From contig JAGNNG010000064.1 in NCBI GenBank assembly GCA_017990795.1, positions 1 to 8,121 of the forward strand: a stretch of 8,121 nucleotides of DNA, in the 5' to 3' direction. How positions within the stretch are numbered: the stretch's first letter is position 1; each line of letters opens with the position of its first letter. The notes beneath the pieces are model-generated. The model made no database searches. It had not been told where the DNA came from and saw only the letters and a program-made list of their open reading frames with translations. Source of the stretch: Deltaproteobacteria bacterium. Lineage in GTDB: Bacteria; Myxococcota_A; Polyangia; Palsa-1104; JAEUJZ01. Shown here piece by piece: positions 5,793 to 8,121 of this stretch. Both the position numbers and the translations under genes were made by a program.

Positions 5793-6497
5793 TTAGTCGC
5801 GGCTGTAAAAGCGCATCATCAGCCGCAGCGCGCTAACGAAGATGTTAAACAAAGCGGCAAACAGCATCAGCGCGCCTTGGATGGGGTTGTCGTACTCGGG
5901 ATCCTTGAGCACGGTGCTGGTTGCGTATACCAGCATCAGCACGCCAAAGATGCCGACACCGATGCTGATCACCGTGGCCAGCGCCGACAGACCCAAGAAC
6001 ATGTTTAGGCCCATCGCTGCGATTAAGGCGAAGAACATGCCGGTCATCAGGCCGCGCGGGGCCGAGAACACCTGTTTGGTCGTCAGCATGTAGCCCGTAA
6101 CCGAGACGAACACGGCTCCGGTGACGCCTAGTGCAGCCGGGATCAGGTGACCGTCCGGCGCCATATACGTGGCAAGCCACAGCAGCGGTGCCAGCGCGAT
6201 GCCAGACAAGAAGCCGTCAGCCGCTAGCGCAAGCATCGCCAAAGTTGGGTTCTTCGTCGATGCCCACAGCGCGATACGGGGCACGGCGTTGATCATGATC
6301 ATCGCCATCAGCCAGCCAATCGGGCTGGCGAAAAACTGCACCAGCGGCAGCGAGGTTGCACCGATATAGCCACCGCCCACCGCAGTTACAAGACTGACCG
6401 TAAGCAGCGCATAGGTCTTCTTGATCAGTGCCGCCTGGGTGCCTTCCAGCGGCGTGGTGCCAAAGAGATTATCTACCGTTGCCGACATCGTTGACAT
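5793..6497 (-). CDS. Bax inhibitor-1/YccA family seven-helix membrane protein
   Basis: 234 residues with seven predicted membrane helices at about 27-47, 54-76, 84-106, 118-137, 150-170, 174-194 and 207-228. The cytoplasmic N-terminus (DNLFGTTPLEGTQAALIKKTYALL) and the final helix GALMLFAALFNIFVSALRLM are family hallmarks. The C-terminus FYSRD and the internal GYMLTTKQVFS resemble Escherichia coli YccA, as recalled from that sequence. YccA binds and restrains the membrane protease FtsH; other bacterial members such as YetJ are pH-sensitive calcium-leak channels. Which role applies is unknown. The acidic residues of the pH-sensing pair are not present at the aligned places (A192 in VYATST, A215 in LFAALFN). 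The start at ATG 6497 is supported by GGGAG six bases upstream. It is separated by 156 bases from the gene before it and may have its own promoter. Confidence 0.93.
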   Translation of the reverse strand: MSTMSATVDNLFGTTPLEGTQAALIKKTYALLTVSLVTAVGGGYIGATSLPLVQFFASPIGWLMAMIMINAVPRIALWASTKNPTLAMLALAADGFLSGIALAPLLWLATYMAPDGHLIPAALGVTGAVFVSVTGYMLTTKQVFSAPRGLMTGMFFALIAAMGLNMFLGLSALATVISIGVGIFGVLMLVYATSTVLKDPEYDNPIQGALMLFAALFNIFVSALRLMMRFYSRD

Positions 6498-6653
6498 GAC
6501 TGACTCCCAGTTGGTTGACCCGGTTGTGATGGAGCAATTTTGTGGCTGGTCCAGTTGCCTGCTTAGCCTAAGTCGCCGCTTGGCCGTTTCGGAACCAGTG
6601 CCACCTTACTCTCAGTATGAGCACTGACCTGCGTCCCTGCCAGGGGCTCTCGT
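6498..6653. other. intergenic region upstream of the BI-1 gene
   Basis: These 156 bases separate the unknown 198-residue gene from the BI-1 gene on the minus strand. Only short imperfect inverted repeats are visible (for example AGTGC with GCACT), and no terminator with a T run. No convincing -35/-10 pair was found, so a promoter here is possible but unproven. Confidence 0.35.
6504..6508 (-). promoter_or_regulatory. Shine-Dalgarno site GGGAG for the BI-1 gene
   Basis: GGGAG on the minus strand is six bases upstream of ATG 6497. It favours this start over the in-frame ATG three codons later (M4). Confidence 0.7.
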
Positions 6654-7250
6654 TTAGAGGACGTTACTGCGCGCCAGCACAAAGTATTGTGGCAAGGACT
6701 GTCCTCGTCGCGTTGCGTGTCCAATCACCACATCTGCCGAGACTTTTCGACAGAAGTCATGAAGGTCCCTATACACAAAGTTGGAGATACCGCGGTTGTT
6801 CGGCTGCACCTTCGGCCAGCTTGCAGGAACCTCGTCTTGCGCGGGAACCTTGGTGTAGTCAAACAGCAGCTCTGACCCCGAGTCTTCGAGGGTGAAATAC
6901 CCGGGGCCGGTAACGGGACTCATCGACTGGAAGTTGAAACCGACGATGGTGCCGCGCGGCGTGCGTGTAAAGCGCTTCTCAAATGTGCGAAACAGCGGCA
7001 GGTTGTTCAGCCCAGCAAAGACCGCTGTCTGTCCTACAGTCACCGTCGCTGGCAGAAATTCAGCAAGCGACATCTTGGCAGCGGTCTGACAGCGCTCATA
7101 AAGCGCGGCCAGCGCCGTGCGGCTTAGCGAACGTACCTCTTGAATTCGCGCTTCTGCGTCAAGGCCGTCTAAGTAAGCAGCCAGCGCTTGCGGGTCAGCG
7201 CCCGCGCCGAGGAGCAGCGACAAGTCTTGCAAAGTGGTCTGTGTGCTCAT
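6654..7250 (-). CDS. conserved-looking hypothetical protein of unknown function
   Basis: 198 residues, no named family recognised. The first 65 residues look helical (SLLLGAGADPQALAAYLDGL, LSRTALAALYERCQ). The rest is mixed or strand-rich and aromatic-rich, with motifs that look constrained: NNLPLFRTFEKRF (82-94), GTIVGFNFQSMSPVTGPGYF (100-119), LLFDYTKVP (128-136), VYRDLHDFCRKVSADVVIGHA (159-179). There is no signal peptide, membrane segment or recognised catalytic motif, so it is probably a soluble cytoplasmic protein. It lies 85 bases downstream of glmS in the same direction. No clear terminator separates them, so cotranscription is possible. No Shine-Dalgarno site precedes ATG 7250; the upstream bases are A-rich (GAGAAACCAAAAAC). 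From memory, similar proteins occur in Myxococcota and relatives, but this could not be checked. Confidence 0.82.
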   Translation of the reverse strand: MSTQTTLQDLSLLLGAGADPQALAAYLDGLDAEARIQEVRSLSRTALAALYERCQTAAKMSLAEFLPATVTVGQTAVFAGLNNLPLFRTFEKRFTRTPRGTIVGFNFQSMSPVTGPGYFTLEDSGSELLFDYTKVPAQDEVPASWPKVQPNNRGISNFVYRDLHDFCRKVSADVVIGHATRRGQSLPQYFVLARSNVL

Positions 7251-7335
7251 GTTTTTGGTTTCTCGTGGCGTGGCGCGCGGTTGCCGCCATCGCTGAGGTT
7301 AGAACGATAGCAGTTGAGCGATCGCCTGCACGGGC

Positions 7336-8121
7336 CTACTCAACCGTAACCGACTTGGCCAGGTTGCGCGGCTGGTCGACGTCTGTGCCTTTAAAATCGG
7401 CTACGTAGTACGCGAACAACTGCAGTGGAATCACCGTCAAGATCGGCAGCAGCAGCGGCGTGGCTTTGGGCACCACGATTAGGTGGTCGGCCAGTCGCGC
7501 TAGCGCGCTGTCGTGGGCTCCGGCGGTGCCAATCGCGATGATGCGGCCACCACGGGCTTTGACCTCAGACAGGTTAGACAAGACCTTGTCGTAGCCGCCG
7601 TCCTCGGGAGCCAGCACGACAACCGGCACGCCTTCGTCGATAAGCGCGATGGGCCCGTGCTTCATCTCGCCTGCGGCATAACCCTCGGCGTGGATGTAGC
7701 TGATCTCTTTGAGCTTGAGCGCGCCCTCGAGGGCAATCGGATACTGCGGCCCGCGTCCCAAAAACAGGATGTCTTGCGCGTGCCCATACTGTCGCGCCAG
7801 CGCCTGTACCTGGGCTGCTGTCTCGACAGCCTGATCGAGCTTGGTCGGTAGTTCCAGGAGCTCTTGCATCAGGGCCGAGGTGGCCGCCGGTGTGAGGTGG
7901 CCACTGCGCACGCCCAAGTGCACTGCAAGCAGCATCAGCGCCACCAGCTGCGTGGTGAAGGCCTTGGTCGATGCGACGCCAATCTCTGGACCGGCATGGG
8001 TGTAAAACGCATGGTCCGAGGCGCGCGGAATCGATGCGTCGAGGACGTTGGTGATCGAGAAAATCTTGGCGCCCTTGCTGCGCGCTTCCTTGATGGCCGC
8101 CAGCGTGTCCGCTGTTTCCCC
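7336..8121 (-). CDS. glmS: glutamine-fructose-6-phosphate aminotransferase GlmS, C-terminal part (5' end outside window)
   Basis: 261 codons plus stop are visible, starting inside the first SIS domain. The enzyme makes glucosamine-6-phosphate from fructose-6-phosphate and glutamine, the first step toward UDP-GlcNAc for peptidoglycan and LPS. GETADTLAAIKEARSKGAK at the edge is the sugar-phosphate loop of SIS domain 1, and PEIGVASTKAFTTQLVAL follows. SIS domain 2 has LGRGPQYPIALEGALKLKEISYIHAEGYAAGEMKHGPIALI. Its catalytic glutamate (LKLKE) and ring-opening histidine (EMKHGP) are both present. The C-terminus KGTDVDQPRNLAKSVTVE is the near-invariant GlmS end with the catalytic lysine. The missing part would hold the glutaminase domain with Cys1. 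The visible part looks intact and ordinary. Upstream control, including any riboswitch, lies outside. Confidence 0.97.
   Translation of the reverse strand, partial: GETADTLAAIKEARSKGAKIFSITNVLDASIPRASDHAFYTHAGPEIGVASTKAFTTQLVALMLLAVHLGVRSGHLTPAATSALMQELLELPTKLDQAVETAAQVQALARQYGHAQDILFLGRGPQYPIALEGALKLKEISYIHAEGYAAGEMKHGPIALIDEGVPVVVLAPEDGGYDKVLSNLSEVKARGGRIIAIGTAGAHDSALARLADHLIVVPKATPLLLPILTVIPLQLFAYYVADFKGTDVDQPRNLAKSVTVE

Noticed and set aside
7318..7325. GCGATCGC octamer, resembling the highly iterated palindrome of cyanobacteria
   Set aside because: It was noticed only once in the window and is expected by chance in GC-rich DNA; nothing else suggests a cyanobacterium.

Overview
The window is a moderately GC-rich stretch of chromosome from a Gram-negative bacterium. 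An Omp85/BamA-type outer-membrane assembly protein shows that an outer membrane is present. A Hanks-type Ser/Thr kinase with an N-terminal zinc ribbon, a many-POTRA Omp85 and uncharacterised soluble and membrane proteins together suggest Myxococcota or a related 'deltaproteobacterial' lineage. That placement is inference only. There are no mobile elements, CRISPR arrays, rRNA genes or long non-coding stretches; every gap between genes is under 300 bases.

Left part (1-3191): a long minus-strand gene runs off the left edge and encodes the periplasmic part of an Omp85 protein with about seven POTRA-like repeats, cut just after the barrel begins. Divergent from it is a 241-residue single-pass membrane protein with an extremely charged Glu/Arg/Lys helix on each side of the membrane segment, closed by a clear intrinsic terminator.

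Middle (3192-5636): a self-contained tRNA-Cys(GCA) unit has its own sigma70-like promoter, an encoded CCA and a terminator. That terminator probably also serves the convergent gene, a zinc-ribbon Ser/Thr kinase with a C-terminal membrane anchor. The kinase start faces surE (5'/3'-nucleotidase) across a short divergent region. This region holds a good minus-strand promoter and a perfect 5-bp palindrome in its spacer. Its predicted start point is so near the kinase GTG that the transcript may be almost leaderless.

Right part (5637-8121): surE converges, through a strong hairpin, on three minus-strand genes. In transcription order these are glmS (3' part only, running off the right edge; makes glucosamine-6-phosphate for peptidoglycan and LPS), an unrecognised 198-residue protein, and a seven-helix Bax inhibitor-1/YccA family membrane protein. 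The last has non-acidic residues where the family's pH-sensing acidic pair normally lies.

The genes look like independent units rather than one pathway, although Omp85 and GlmS both serve the cell envelope. No complete novel system is evident. The best leads are the seven-POTRA Omp85, the charged-helix membrane protein opposite it, the unknown protein next to glmS, and the kinase/surE control region.
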